A stretch of DNA of 64,000 nucleotides, taken from Paralvinella palmiformis (Eukaryota > Annelida > Polychaeta > Terebellida > Alvinellidae). The notes beneath the pieces were generated by a model. The model searched no databases. It saw only the letters and a list, made by a program, of their open reading frames with translations, and was not told the DNA's origin. Within the stretch, counting starts at the first letter, position 1. Every line of letters starts with the position of its first letter. The DNA lies in the NCBI GenBank assembly GCA_025642065.1, contig JAODUP010000040.1:1872501-1936500 (forward strand), written 5' to 3'. Shown here piece by piece: positions 1 to 14,748 of the stretch. The position numbers were made by a program, and so were the translations under genes.

Positions 1-165
1 TATGTTATAAGTAGGACTGTCATGGAAGTAATATTTCTGAATTAAATGGTAAACTAATTTGTGGATTTAATTTTTTGTAGGAAACTTCAGTTCCAATTAA
101 AAAATTCAATTCTATTTTTTTAGATAATCAATTCCGGAAATGAATGACCCAATGTTTGCTAATTA
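1..165. repeat. Dispersed AT-rich repeat, copy 3 (end fragment)
   Basis: AAACTAATTTGTGGATTTAA and TCAATTCCGGAAATGAATGA match the right part of the 56741-58143 copy. Cut by the window edge. Confidence 0.6.
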
Positions 166-1435
166 ATCATGCCTAATATTGTCAATATTATTGATAATCA
201 CAATTGAATTGTGATATGGTCATAGAATGATGGATGAGAGTCTAGAATCTGTGAATGTGACAAGTGATTGTATATACCAATAGGCCACAGCTTAACCTAT
301 TGAATGTGGATGGCTCTTAGTGTACTTAGGCCAAATGAAAAAAAATCTTTACTAGCTTACTACTGTTTGATACAAATGACAGACAAATCATGGGTAGATG
401 GGCTAAGACCCTGATTCAGAATATGAGACAGAATTTGCTAAATGTCGCAATGTTACGTTTTGAGAGTATCTGCTATATTTTGATATGTTATAATGTTATT
501 TACTCTGAATATGTTGTTCATATTTAAGTTAATTTGTATTTTTGTCAATATTTCACACAATTTAGTGATGTATATATTAAATAATTGTACAAAATCAATA
601 GTTTATATGGGAAATGTCCACTAAAATTCTGTAATTTTTCATGTCTTTTTCCTGTTAGATCATAATAATTTATCAGAACATATGTATTTACCTGTTGAAT
701 CTTAATATGATATCTCAATTTATTATATATGTGTAGATCCAATTTCTTATAAAACTACAATAAAGGTTTCCTTCTGTTTGCAATTAATTATGGATGGCAC
801 ATAGGAGTTGTGTATTCGTCAGTAAATGTCCACTGAAAATGTTAAAAAATATCTTTATTGTTATTCGACACCTTCCTGTTGCTCATTGAAGACACAATTT
901 TCTTTAATCCTCGCCATTTTTTTCTGGGTGAAATGATTTGGAGAAATAATCCATGCTAAACGGATGATTAATCTTAATTGATACCTACGATGAACAAAAA
1001 TGTTAAATATGACAAAAAATGTGATGATATTATGTCGAAACCTAAGATTGTTAAAACCATACCCATGATGTACCGCTCTCGGCCATTTTTGGAAAAATTG
1101 TCACCGTGAAGCCCAGAAGAAGAACAGTGTTTGAATATTTTGCAAAATTTGTTCTTGTTGTTAATTAAGTCATAAATATGGACCCATTTCACAGTTTACT
1201 AAGCCTACAACTATGCAAATATTCATTTAATATAACGAATCTGTCATTTTGACGTTATGGAATTGCAATTGAAAGTTTTGTAAATGAACTTGTGATGACT
1301 CTAGTGATAATAGTAATAATATGAATAAGCCATATTTAATGGGCCCATGTTCAACATTGACCATAACCATTAACACTAGTGATATTTTATTTACAAATAT
1401 ACCATGCTAATGACATGTAACTGCAATTTTGAAAA

Positions 1436-1510
1436 TATTGAGGTTTGGATCCCACTGATGCCTGTGTTTATGGGATGTTTCACCATGGAGTTAAGTGAAC
1501 CTATTTTTTT
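1436..1510 (+). mobile_element. SINE family C fragment
   Basis: GAGGTTTGGATCCCACTGAT then GTGTTTATGGGATGTTTCAC matches the B box and body of the 16268 copy. Confidence 0.45.
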
Positions 1511-1549
1511 TATTTAAGGATCTTCCAGAAGTGGTGAAGAAATTACATC

Positions 1550-1612
<63 letters not shown>

Positions 1613-2604
1613 CTCATTGGTTATTCCCTATGACTGCTCTGTCAGTGTGGAAAAGGTGTTCATTATAAATATATTCTGTCCAAATATTCACATTTCTCTT
1701 AACTGAATCCTGGGTTTGATATAGCTCAGAATACATGTCTAGCCCTGTTACTCATAGTACATTGTCCAATTCAATGATATGCAAATATAAACAGCAAACT
1801 TGGTGTAGATAGCAGAAAGTCAACTTCATTTGTGATATGGACACTTGACCTGATGAACTCTGATTATATTATCCATAATTGCAGGATTGCAATGTCAGAA
1901 AAGTAGGTTTAGTCAGTTTACAAGTCAGGTCTTTGCTACTTTGAAACAATATTTTTATGTCAAATAGTGTTATGATGTTGTTAATGAGACTGACCTCTTG
2001 ACACCATGATATATCTGCGGGGCATCCAACATTAATTATGTTATAACTCTTCAAGTTTAAAAGACAATTTTTCTGAATTGATGTACATAGTAGTACATAT
2101 ATATGAATTACTCCAAATGAACTTCTGATTGGCAATTAAACTTCATCACTAAAACTTTTAAGAGGCCACAAATAAATTAAGAAAGCACATATAAAATGTG
2201 CAAGTAAGAAACAAAAATGTACTTTATCATGTTAATTGATCCTTCTTTGCTAAGCACATACTTTTTTATATCATTTAAATATATTTTAAACATTTAAATG
2301 GACAATTTATATGGCCTCAAACATGTAGACTTAATTAATAGTCTATGGCGGAATTTTATTTATGTTTAGAATTTTTTTTGATTTACCAAGAATTAACTAA
2401 CCCATTTAGCCTATCATGTTTACAAAGGTTGTTCTAAAACAGCAGCATTCAGTTTTTTTATAATAATAATAATATGGGATGTTTTTTAACAACACATCCA
2501 TCCAAGTTATTCTGTGTATTTTACCTATAGTCAGTATATTAAAAACTATTAGTTGAATTGATCAAGTTGTGGGTAAGAGGTTGTTCCAGGCCAGGGATGT
2601 TACT

Positions 2605-2661
2605 AGAGGCTATCATTTTTATTTGTTATTCAAATGGTTGTTGTTCAGTATGATAGCCTCT
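2605..2661. repeat. 12-bp-stem inverted repeat
   Basis: AGAGGCTATCAT (2605-2616) and ATGATAGCCTCT (2650-2661) form a perfect stem with a 33-nt loop. Confidence 0.7.
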
Positions 2662-2720
2662 GATTATACCACATATTCCATTTATCTTCCCTCTTGGTTG
2701 TTATTAATCAGATAGAAAAA

Positions 2721-2801
2721 TAATCCGTATGTCACTACAAGCCATGACAGATCTCAAACATTTAATCCGTATGTCACTACAAGCCATGACAGATCTCAAA
2801 C
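2721..2801 (+). repeat. Exact tandem duplication, 39 bp, period 42
   Basis: TAATCCGTATGTCACTACAA and the 19 bases after it occur at 2721-2759 and again, identical, at 2763-2801. No coding signal. Identity suggests a recent event. Confidence 0.9.
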
Positions 2802-2950
2802 GTGATGATGAAACATCACTAACTAGCGGTTATGACTGGAAATAGGATCAGCTGTCTCAATATTTGTTTAAATACAAATACCAATTTATTTATGAGATGT
2901 GTAATTAATTACCAAGTTGTGTAGGCTGCTGTAGAGGTGGGACATTTTAA

Positions 2951-2990
<40 letters not shown>

Positions 2991-4496
2991 AAGGAGGAGC
3001 TTATATGTACATTGTGATTTAGTAACTAGCACCAGGCACTTAAAGTCTTATAGTCTCTTACAACTACTGGTATGCCATTTTATAAGTTTTTCATGTATGA
3101 GGTAAGCCTCATCTTGTCATAGCAAAATTAGTGTAGTGTTATTGTATCATGTTCAGGTGTTAACTGATATTTTCTTTGACTTTAATATTAAGTTAAAATC
3201 AGCCTAATGGCCTCAACAACAACCAAACAACACTTTCCACATCAGTCCTCGATCTTGATTTCTGTTGTTTAATACAATAACAGACTCCTACTCCTAGTCA
3301 AATATTTTAGTACCACTACCTCAGTGAGGATTTGTTGTGTGTGAAACAAAACCTTGGTCAACACAAAGAAAATAAGTAATGAACGGAAAGTAACAGATTA
3401 ATCTATTGGGCCAAAAAGAAACACCATGAAGTATGACTTTACATCATTTAATCTTTACTGTTAAATATGAAATCAGGCAGTTCTAAACAATATGAAAAAG
3501 TTTATTGTGTTTATTAATAGGAATGTTGTGACCAATCCCCTGCAGGAACTTGGAAATAGTTTTGCTTCCTTCAGTGTGATCTTTAGATAGAGTTTTTAAG
3601 CTCTTCTGCAGATGAACCAATGTCTTATGAATCCGTTTGGACCTTTTATATAAGTTGAAATATAATTCATAGGATGTCACATAATCAACCATAACCTGTA
3701 TGACAATAGAAAACAAGGAAGCCACTTTAGATGCAGGAATATTCATGGCAATAGAGAAGCCATTGTTATTATAGTTAAGTCTTGAAATGAATTAATGCTT
3801 TGATCTGAACTCTGACAATGTTTGTTTAATGTGCAAAAGAATGTATGTCTTATAATATGTCTCACATGTGGTTAAGCAGATTGATTAATTTGGGAATAGA
3901 GTGAACATTCTAAATTGTAAAAATCCAAATGAATACTAGCTTCACTATCATCTCAAAGATATCTTTATATGTAAATATATTAAAACAAACTGTTTCTTTT
4001 TTTCCCTGTTACTTTCTCGAATTCCATAACCATCAATAGCATTTTTAGTATCTGATGGTGTGTTACCACTACACAGTTCTATAAGTGTTTTATGTGACCT
4101 GTGGGTCGTCGTACTCTTATGTGGACAACTTCCATGTAATATGTCCGTGCCTTACTGTAGCTGTTTAATCCTCTCAAATCGATCACAGGATTCTCCCTCT
4201 GCATCAGTAATATCATATTTGGAACTACTGATATAAAGGTAATCTAAAAACACTTCATTTGGTATAATAATAATGTCAGATTAAAGCATATAACAAAGTA
4301 AATACTTCAAGAAATGATGAACAAACTGGAAAATGGAAAGAAATTATCAAGAAAAAAGTAATGGACAAAAAGTATCAGATTAGCTAAGAAAAAAGTAATA
4401 GGAAACTAATTTATGAAGTTTATTCCACTTACACATGTTAGACATGATATGAACTATGAGTATGATATGAATCATGATTCTGCTTTAAGGTTGTTT

Positions 4497-4560
4497 CATC
4501 TCATTGTCTTTGGAAGTCTTTGTACATTTAGCCTACCATGCATAGAAAAGCAAAACAGTA
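4497..4560 (+). mobile_element. SINE family B, very degraded fragment
   Basis: TTGGAAGTCTTTGTACATTT and AGCCTACCATGCATAG resemble the family B body only loosely. Confidence 0.35.
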
Positions 4561-4912
4561 ACAACCTAAACATGCATATAACGCTCTGGAATATTTTTTC
4601 AGATATAAGTAATAATAAAGTTTATGAAAGAAGGTGTTTGTATATTTCTAATTGCACTTTAAAGAAATTGTTTTTAATTGAAATTTTCATTGCTGATGTA
4701 ACCATCCATGACACTGCAAGGCTATGATCCTGTGTTATAACTGGATTATCTTAATTACTGAGAAGCAAAAATAATGAGGATCCCTAACAGTATGTGAATG
4801 GGAAGCCATACAATAGATCACTTACTTTATTTGTTATTTACATAAAATTTGATTTGCATATAAATGCACAAATAATGAAACCATAATTATTCTGAAATAT
4901 ATATATATATAT

Positions 4913-5396
4913 ATTGTAATCTATATAGAGATATTGCTATTTAGGAATTAATTAATTTATCATCTCACCAGGAATGCCAATCTGGAGCAAAACTTGCCCC
5001 TCTTCTCCTAAAACCTTGACTACTATAGCCTGTCCCCAGAACTAACTGTTTTAACCATTTGAGATCTTTTGTAAAGTTACCACATGTAAGTGGTTTAGTA
5101 CCCAGCAGGGTTGTGAAAGTAAACACAGGATCTGACCCCTGTTGGGCAGAACTAAGCAAAACTATTCATTTCAAGGCTCCTACTGGACAGTGGAATATAA
5201 CCACATCTTTGATGATTACAAAATATACTCTTACATGGGGATGCACCCAAGACTATGATCCACCACTTGATATCATCAAATATCTCTTTAGCTAAAAGCA
5301 CCTTGTGGTTAGGCTTGCACTAATTTTTTACCAGGTTAACACTTACATGTGGTGTTACCGATATACTGGAACAAAATTGATGCAGAACTTTGGTTC

Positions 5397-5438
<42 letters not shown>

Positions 5439-5822
5439 AACCCACACATATATCAGATATACACACTGACAGCATTTAACCAGTTAAAATGGTCTGGATA
5501 CTGTGGGTTCCGCCCACAATACTGTGACACCACCACATAGCTTGCATGTAATCTATATAGAGATATTGTTATTTAGGAATTTACCCCTGTTCAATGTTTA
5601 GAACGGGCCAAAAATTAAATCCACAAATTAAATAACCATTTAATTTTTTAATTCAAAAATATTTCATCCATGACAATCCTACTTGGAATATAAACTACTC
5701 GAAGTAGGTATTCCAAGTAGGTACTCGAAGTACCTACTCATGGTTAAAAGTATTAGGCAAAAAAAGAGTCAGAAAAAATTAACAAATTTGGAATTGACAA
5801 AAAGGAATTGACCCCATGTCTG
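4913..5822. repeat. Dispersed AT-rich repeat, copy 1
   Basis: Shares long stretches with 56741-58143 in reverse: the block around CCCAGCAGGGTTGTGAAAGT, TCTATATAGAGATATTGCTA (present twice here, 4919 and 5551), ATGGTCTGGATACTGTGG, and the end GGAATTGACCCCATGTC. It contains a (TA)n at 5401-5430 and a perfect hairpin at 5716-5738 (AGTAGGTACT, loop CGA). The short open frames inside are repeat sequence, not genes. Confidence 0.75.
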
Positions 5823-6624
5823 GTACCAAGTCTGTTCTTTATACATAGAAGGGCATTGTATCTTGTGTGATATGGAAGTAGGAGACTTTTCTGTTGTTAT
5901 ATTTGTGATATCTGTGATACAAAAATTAAAAAGAAACATTGTTTTCTGTTGTGTACAAGTTATATGGCAATATATGTTTACATTACATTTATATCACATG
6001 TTTGTACAGATACACGTCATCAGTTCATCATAGGTTGAACTATTAATGGTATGTGCACTTGTGTCATATTGTATTTGTATGTTTGATTCTGATTATAATA
6101 AGTCTTGAATATAAACACTTTAAGATTAAGTATTTAAATTCAAAGTTAATCACTTGGAATACCAATAAATTTAGGAATATAACATACTAAAAATTAATAG
6201 AAGTTGCATTAAAAATTGGCCAAAAGTATAAATCAAGGTAACAAGTTTCATATATTCAAAGTAATTATCGGGACTGTTCAAAACAAAATGATATATTTTG
6301 ACTTGAAATACAAATGAAAGTAAATTTATGTAGCAACAATGGGCAACAGCATATATTTAAAAAAGTTCAAGACAAGACGCTTCAAAATTAATTTTAATGT
6401 GAGATTATGATATGGCAAGGATTGGGGAACCCTGTATGTTTACAGTTTATTTGGAATTAGTATAATGTATTTGACCCCATGTTTATTAGTAAACTATTTG
6501 TGTTATTTATCATACATTTGTTTAGCTTATGAATATGATATTTGTTGGTTGACATTTGAGAGTGCAATTGTAGTTATTTGTATTAGTAAGTCATTGCACT
6601 TTGTTGAAACACTGCTAGGCATTC

Positions 6625-7348
6625 TGATATATTGTACACTGGGATCAACCCAGGATAGAGAATCAGTTAGATCCATTTTGTAAGTTTCAAAACTTTTTTA
6701 TTCAATGACAACACATGTTTCATCTTCCCAAACACCATCTTACTTGGTATTTCATCACTTGTTCAGCTGACATAAACTGAGTCCTTTCAAATCAAGGTAG
6801 CAGTGTCAAATTCTTGTCTAAGCATCACACACACACACACACACCCAAGGTGAGGGGGGGGGGAGTATTATTATATTGAAAATATTTAGAAATCCTGTGT
6901 ATTAAATACTGGACAATAAATATGGATATGCAATAGTAGTATTAATACACACAACATTCTCTAGGTCTATAAACTGCAGTAGCAGTAAGATAATATTAAA
7001 GTATGTAAATGTAACTTTGTCGATTAATTAAATGCTTATTGGTATCAAATATGTACAGGACATACAATGGTTAGCTAATAGGGTTATTTAAGATGGGTTT
7101 GAACAGGCTAATATTTTATGTTCGATGGTTAACAAGATTATATGATTGATCAAATATCTATTATATGTGAATGTGTACATATAATTAATAATGAGAGTCA
7201 AGTTTGAGTTGGCATAAATATAATTAATAATGTTAGAGTTGTTTGGATTGGTCTAAATATAGTTAATAATTGGATAGTCATGTTTAGACTGGCCTAAATA
7301 TAATTTATAATTCTCTATCCTGGGTTGATCCCAGTGTAGAATATATCA
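6625..7348. mobile_element. MITE with near-perfect 38-39-bp terminal inverted repeats
   Basis: The arms 6625-6662 and 7348-7310 pair with about one mismatch (core ACTGGGATCAACCCAGGATA). The interior ends with a degenerate minisatellite (7179-7310). Non-coding. Near identity of the arms suggests a fairly young insertion. Confidence 0.75.
7179..7310. repeat. Degenerate minisatellite, period about 43 bp
   Basis: Units begin ATAATTAATAAT, then a variable part with TTTgaaTTGGCATAAAT-like sequence; three to four units. It lies within the MITE at 6625-7348. Confidence 0.6.
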
Positions 7349-7960
7349 AAACAGCACACTTGAGGGACATTGTCAAGATGTAAACAATTAAACCCAAAAG
7401 TGTAATATTTCTGATGGTAATAACGATTTATTGTAAAAACAAGTTATTTAAGTGGAGTAATTATTTTACAGTAATTGTATATTATCTAAAGTACTTAATT
7501 AAGAAACAATGGTTAGCATTATGTCAACATATAATATATACTATTTCTGACAATCTACATCCAGAGTATTGAACTGGTCCTTACAATTGGTGACATATAC
7601 TGAACTTACATAAGGGAACATATAACACCAGTGGGACTCTGGTTGTGTTAGATTTTTGCACTTACAGATTGCTGTATGGGCTTCTATTTCTTCTTTCAAA
7701 GTTCTGGGAAGAACTTCACCATTATAGCTCAGTCATATTGTGCCAGTGTACTGACAATTAATGGTTTGGTTACCCTTTGAGATTGTCTTCTCCCAACCCC
7801 TTCAGAAATCTTTCTGACCAAATCTGGGAAAAAGCAGGAGGTACATATATTTGTGAGGTTTTTAAAATATTCAATATCTCTGATATTGTTTCTCTGTCTA
7901 TATATGTATGGTGTGCTGATTAAGTACTGTGTTAAAGAGAACCATAAAATGTTCTGTATG

Positions 7961-8011
<51 letters not shown>

Positions 8012-8704
8012 CAGCCTGGAATCTTGAACAGTGGCACATAAAGGGGTACTCCATAGGTCCGCCGACTGCACCAACTGCCAACATTTGATAAGGACCTGAT
8101 TTCCTGAGATGATTATCCACCCCCCATTATTCAGCCATGGTCAATGCTTATGCAATATGAATATCATACATTGCCATATAGATACCCCCACTATTACCAC
8201 CACACACTGAGATTGAAATGTTTCTGGTAATCTATGATTGATTGACAAACTGTCAGGGTCATTAGGTGGCTGTCATGACGGTGTTGATTGTGCAATCAGC
8301 GATAGATTAAATAAAGTGATAGTTGGGGTTAACAAAGGATCAAAAGCCATGTGTAAATAACCACCCCAAGGCTGTCCGCAGAACATGCAGAACAACTTTC
8401 AGCCAGGTCCCAAAAGTGAGGTTAGACTGTATATATGAAAATAATATGAACCAATGTTACTGGTCCCTGAAACATTTTATTCAAAATTGCCCATTTTCTA
8501 CATTAGGTAGTTTGAAAAGCATAGCCTCAGAGCCGTTAATGTTGATTTTAAGGGACAAAACAATTGTTGTAACCGTTGAGGCTTGTTGTTCATATCAAGT
8601 GAAACTAATTTTTTAGCCTTGGTAAAACAGTCACAGTCTCCAGCATTTCAATAATCTATCACAAGGGTTTTTAACTATATTCTCATACTATATATATCTT
8701 ACAG

Positions 8705-11700
8705 AATGAGCGAACTCGAAGTGAGATTGAAGCACTGGTGGTTGCTAGAGATATGAAAGACTTAAGAAGAAGACTGTGTTCTAGGATGGAGTTTGGTACA
8801 GCAGGTGACTGTTGATATGCTGATTTTAGTGTTTTGTCATTTAAAATTAAGTTTGTCTTTATTTGTCTTATACAACTACATGGCCATAATAATTGATGTT
8901 TTCTCAGGGCTAAGGGCTGCTATGGGTGCTGGCTACTCGATGATGAATGACTTGACTATCATACAGACAACACAGGTTAATGACAGTTTCATCTGTTTGT
9001 CTATAGCAGTTTACTCATTGGAATTAATTGTCAGTAATGACAGGTATTGTTGTAAACGTTCCATCAATAGACATTTTACGGTTGAGAGTTTCCAGGTAAC
9101 AAATTCAGCATCTTAATCATGTGAGTAAAGGGAGTTTATCTACAAAATGCTTGTCAGCCGTCTCAAAGTTTGTATGTTTCTTGTAATATATTTTGCTTAC
9201 CAAATTGAGCAAGAGATCATAAGGATCAGAGCTATCAAATAAAATATATTCATGATAATTATAGATAAATAATCACATATTTTACATTGAACTTATGGTA
9301 AAGTTCAGCTGATTTGGTCATGTAAAGGCACCTTTTGTGCCTTAACATGACTGTTCAATTCTGCACGTATCTCTGTGCACATGTGCCTACACACACACAC
9401 ACATACACATTACTCATTGGTAATTTGCATTAAATGATTCAGCTTATTTAACTGAGTACGTTAACTTATAAACTCAAACAGGAATCAAATGTCTGACTAG
9501 TTCTTGATTTTTAACTATGAGACTGAGATAGGCAAAAGATATCATGTAATCCGTAAGATTGTCATATTCCTTCTGTGTTTTAGAAAATTAGAAACATAAT
9601 ACACAAACAATGGTACAGAATTAATTAAAAACAATGTAAATCTTGCTTAAAATGCTGTAAACCAGCAATGGTTTATTTGGTATAGTTTCAAGTAAAGGTT
9701 TTGGTAGATTTAGTTTGTTAATTCTAACAACTTTGTAGAGATAACTAAATAGTTTAATCACCATTTCTGGTGATAACCACCTCATGCCAGTGATCGTTTT
9801 TGTTTATATTCCGACCCAGCTACTATTCCTATTCATAGACACTGTTTATTTCAGGGTATTGCCAAATACATGTTAACAGAAACACCGGATGTGAACCAGA
9901 AAGGTGTCATCATTGGTTATGATGCCAGACATAACAGTAGAAGGTATGTTAGTCTGTAAAAACTGTTAAAACAACAAGCTGTAATTTTATAGACATAATA
10001 AAATACTGATCAATAATTCTGAAGATGTATGAAGAAAGGTGGGGGGGGGAGGAGAAATAAAAGCCAAATGTTTGAGAAGTGAACGATGAATCGATTATAC
10101 AAATTTTACCAAATAATGTGGATGTCAAAATGTATAAAAATTCTCTAATTGAATTGGCTTTAAGATTGAGATTCTTCACCCCAAAATACTTCCAATATTT
10201 TTTATTTTGTAAATCAATCAAACATAATGCCAGTATGATCTGAGTTTAAAAGATCTAGTAGGTGGTAAGCTGTGCTGCATCTTATTCTGTGTTACAAGAA
10301 TATAGTTTGATTGCTAAACATCTACTAAAATTAAATCTTGATAAAACAGATGTAATCTATTTGTCATCATGATATTATATATCATATCTCTAGAGACATC
10401 AGGGGGCGTCTTCATGGTCTAGCGGTAGCGTGTTGGACAACAGATCACTACCACCCATGTTTGAATCTCAGCGTGGGCACATCTGAAGGGTGTTTCATAT
10501 TTGACTTCGCTTCATTAACTTTGGAGGTCGCTCGACCCATTTAGCTTAACATGTGCACAAAAATTGCTGTAAAACATCAATCATCACCCTTGGAGAAGTG
10601 TGTAGAGTACCTAATACATATGAAGTTAAATTGAGAAATATGTATGTATAAGTTTGTATTAAAGAAACTACATAACTATAATAATAATATTATCATTGGA
10701 ACTGATCAGATATCTTACTACATTAAAATAGATCAACATAGGAATATTGAAGATCTTCTTGACCCTTTTTTGGTAAATAGAGTACCATAGTCTCTACTAT
10801 TACTAAACCCACATTAATTGACTATATACTGTAGGTCCCGGCCATTAAGCTGAGACTTTGTGTCAAAATTTTGACCCTTATTTTTTGGTGTCGGCTTAAT
10901 GGCCAATGCTATTTCAGTGTAAAAAAAATCAGTGTGTTAGCAGCTGTCTAGACTCTAGTCTAGATCTACTCATCTTGATGCAAAGGGACATCAAATCAGT
11001 CGTCATTTTGATCTAAACTCATGCAGACATCGAGTGAATACAGAAGTGAAACAAGTTGTTGATAATGATACATGGCTTTATAAAGAAAATCAATATTTAG
11101 ATGTAGAATTATTAAATGTTTGTAATTATGGATAAATGTTGTTGGAGTCAATAGCACATTTCACGGCTTTCAATTCAAAGGCAGCGTCTGTAACACGACA
11201 ACTTGTACCCAAGACATCCCGTACCCAAGAGGGTAGCATCTTATTTATTTGGCGGCATAGACATTCTGATTAGGGTGCCCCCATATACATATTTTGCCTG
11301 GGCATATTTATACTAATACGGGATAATTACTGATTAATTAATTTATTTTCAATAGAGAGTTAGTTACTAACTGACCGCATATACCTGTAATTTACATTGT
11401 CTCGGTTATTGCTGCGTTAGTGACCAAAACGTACCATCAAAGGCTCAGTAGTAATTGACAATATGTCTAATTATTTCTAAGTCATTGACTTCATATATAG
11501 TTCATTAAATGTTTAATCATGCCATTAATTTAAATTTGAGGTCCTATGTATGCACTAACAGTTTGTGTAAATGATCATTATATTTTGCCTTGATCTATTG
11601 ACGGTATTAGTATACAAAACACATCAATTGGTACGAATAATGAATTATGAAAACAAAACTAGATCTATTTCCTGCATTCAAAACGTCACCTGGAAATATT

Positions 11701-14700
11701 GCAGGGAAAGGTCAGATTTTTAGGTTGGCTTAATGGACGGTACTGCCATAAATCATGATATTTTAGGCCTAAAAAACTAAAGCAAAATTAGATCCCCAGT
11801 ATGAAAAGTATATTAAACTTTGCAATCCGTACAACAAACTAAGGTGAACAACAATTAAAAAAATTACTACAAAGATTTATTTAAAAAAAACACCAGTACA
11901 ATATAAAAGACATTATACACTAATTAGATGCACTAATGATAACAACACTATTTTTGATTCATTCAATATTGGTAACCAAAACATTACCAGCCAAGAACAT
12001 ATTGTAGAAGTAAAGCTTAAATGCATACTTCTAGCTGGTAATCATTTTCTTTCTAGGCTACCAGTATGACACAGACTGTGTTTTTGGAATATAAAAGACA
12101 AAAAAATGTCTTATTGCAATGTTTTGGTTAACAGACGTAGCCAAATCATGATGTGGAGCAAATTATAAATACATGTGCTATCTTATAGCAGATAATCAGG
12201 ATCTAACATGATACTTTGTCCAACTGAGTCCATTTTCAATTAAATCTCCTTCATTTGTACTCATTTACCGGTGTGTCTTAGACATAACTAGAACCAAGGC
12301 TAAACAAACCAACCCTCTAAATTGGCTATGTATATTATGTGTTTATGAACAAATGTATTTAATGTTAACCCAATTTTTTTTCTGGGATAGTATGTCACAT
12401 TTTAAGGCCTAAAATATTTTTTACAATAAATATATCTCCACACATAAGAGTTAGTTGGTTACATTACAAGATATAACTGTGTGTTTTGATCTTGACAATA
12501 TTAGGTAATAATTGTTTCACATTATACCTATTATCATTCAATACTTGGATTAATATTTATTTGATTTTTAAGACTTAAGGTAAATATTTCGGAACCAAAT
12601 GCCACAGAAGTGGATAAAATATTGTAATGAATAGAATCACCTTGTAAAGAGTTTTCTTTCTAAGTCTGTTGTGCCCATAAATGATACAGTTAATTAGATG
12701 CTGATATTCTGACTAACACAAGTGTTTGTTTTTCAGGTTTGCTTGGCTCACTGCCACAGTGTTGCTCAATCTTAACATTCCAGTTCGTCTATACTCACAG
12801 ATCTGTCCAACACCATTTGTGGTTAGTTACATTCTCTAGTTAAGATCTGTTGTATATAGACACTAAATATTTCATCAGTGACTGGGCGTAGTCATTGTGG
12901 ATACAAATGTTCACATGTTAATAGTACAACTACAAGAGAAGAGTGATGGCTATCAAATATTGTAATCTTCCATGTATAACACGCACCCCTTGTTGACCAG
13001 AACAATGTCAGAAAAACCTAGTTTTGGTGTATAACACACAAGAGAAATCGGGGAAAATCTGCAGCTGGACTTGCACACCATTTCCACCCGTAATTACGTA
13101 CACCCTCTGAATATCACAGCCTGATACAGATTTTGCTTCTAAGGTCTGCAAAAAGATCAAAAGCTGTTGGTCACTAACTTTGATTTCCATTCGTAATTGC
13201 TTTGAAGTTATAATTAATAAACTTGTCTCAATTGTGAGCAGTGATTTCTATTGTTTCGCTAATCAATTAAATATGACACACATATAAGTAAAGATGTTTT
13301 ACCAGTTTATTTATGTTCACACCTTGTATAATGATCATTTTGATCATTCGGTAATTAAAGGTGATACAAGATAATTAGACACAAGGAAATTAAGTGATTT
13401 ATTATAATAACCATGGATACAGTTCAATTAAGTTTACAGTATTATAAATAGCAATGCAGATATTCTTTTATCGCCGCTATCCTTATCATGGCAATATTTT
13501 TGATGCCGATTTAAGTAGATCTCCGCAAAGTTCGAACTATTTATGTGTTTCTAGGTGAGGAAGAAGTTATAATTAGTTTAAATTTACAAGATTTCTAGGC
13601 TTGAAGACTGATTTACTGTAGAAATAACTCAAATAATTTAGACATGGAACTGACCTGGCACCATCTTGGATTAGGCTAGCCTAATCTGCTTCTGCACGGT
13701 GTTCAATAATCAATTATAATAAAAAGAATAAAAGTTGATTTTATTTCCCGACGTTGGGTTTCAGCTGTGATTGAGAGCTTTGTAAAACAAGTAATAAAAA
13801 GACAATGGTCTTTTCTTTAAAACAAATGGACACATTTAGTTACGGAAGACAGTAAAAGGTGTGCGTTATAAACGGAAGATTACAGGAGTAGTTGTACAAT
13901 TTCTGGGACTGTTTTTCAATGTTACCTGTTTTTACATGAACTAGAACTTGTTTTTTATTAATTAGGAAACTGATAGCTGGCAGATCTCTGAGGTTTAGTA
14001 ATTGGTTACTTTTCCATCTTTGCATCTAAGAAATAAATATCCAGAATTGTCAATACCAAGTATAGCTGGGGTCAATGGACACTTGAGTACATGTCAACTG
14101 CTTTGAGTATTACACAAAGACACACACACACATACACACACAGTGACATTAGGCTCAGCTCTCATGGTTGGTGCATTTTACATAGGTAATAATTTTGATT
14201 GTGCATATAATTCACTTTAGTAGTATGTGGAATAGCAGTTAAGTCCAGTTATGATCAGTCTTTACTGTGACATTCAAGGCTAGCCCTTGTCTGTTTGTCA
14301 AAAATAATACTAAAACTGTATTTTAATGATATAGTTTGTATAGTGGACCTTATGTCTGGTTTGAAAATATTAATTGATAGTTTTAATAGTACCGAGGCTA
14401 TGATACCATAACGGTCTGCTTTACCACATAATAAATTTTATAATAGCTTAAAGACAGTGGAATGTGGATTTTTGTTATCCATTTTCCTGTGATATTTCCA
14501 AAAATATTGTTAGGTTTCATGGCAATTAATTATAATGCAAGATGTCTTTACTACCAATTTTAAGATAGCATATGAAAACTGACATTAATGTGAAACTAAT
14601 TTTATTAGAATGTGAGAAAGGATTATCCTAGCACAAGTGTCATAATGAGGTGGCATTTATATTACAGAGAAGAGCACGAAGTATTGTATAAAGCATCAAA

Positions 14701-14707
14701 ATAAGAT

Positions 14708-14748
<41 letters not shown>

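Larger units (their letters stand above)
166..4496. other. Non-coding, AT-rich stretch
   Basis: Apart from the SINE fragment, tandem duplication, hairpin and (TA)n tracts at about 1562-1609 and 2954-2988, I see no exon. An 87-codon minus-strand frame at 3483-3746 has no recognisable domain or flanking splice partner. It is probably PGM2 upstream or first-intron sequence. Confidence 0.5.
5823..8704. other. Non-coding stretch before the first recognised PGM2 exon
   Basis: Contains (AC)n near 6827-6844, the 6625-7348 MITE and (TA)n at about 7967-8008. I looked for the PGM2 first-exon ending (WDK joined to a donor) and did not find it. Confidence 0.5.

Noticed and set aside
3483..3746. 87-codon minus-strand frame
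   Set aside because: No recognisable domain, no splice partners or promoter; AT-rich chance frame is the simplest reading.
4965..5295. Overlapping open frames on both strands suggesting a gene (also 57052-57255)
   Set aside because: The same text recurs as a dispersed repeat with changing frames.
7853..8120. IYIYIY-repeat proteins on both strands (also at 5349, 57516, 58820, 59078)
   Set aside because: They are translations of (TA)n microsatellites.
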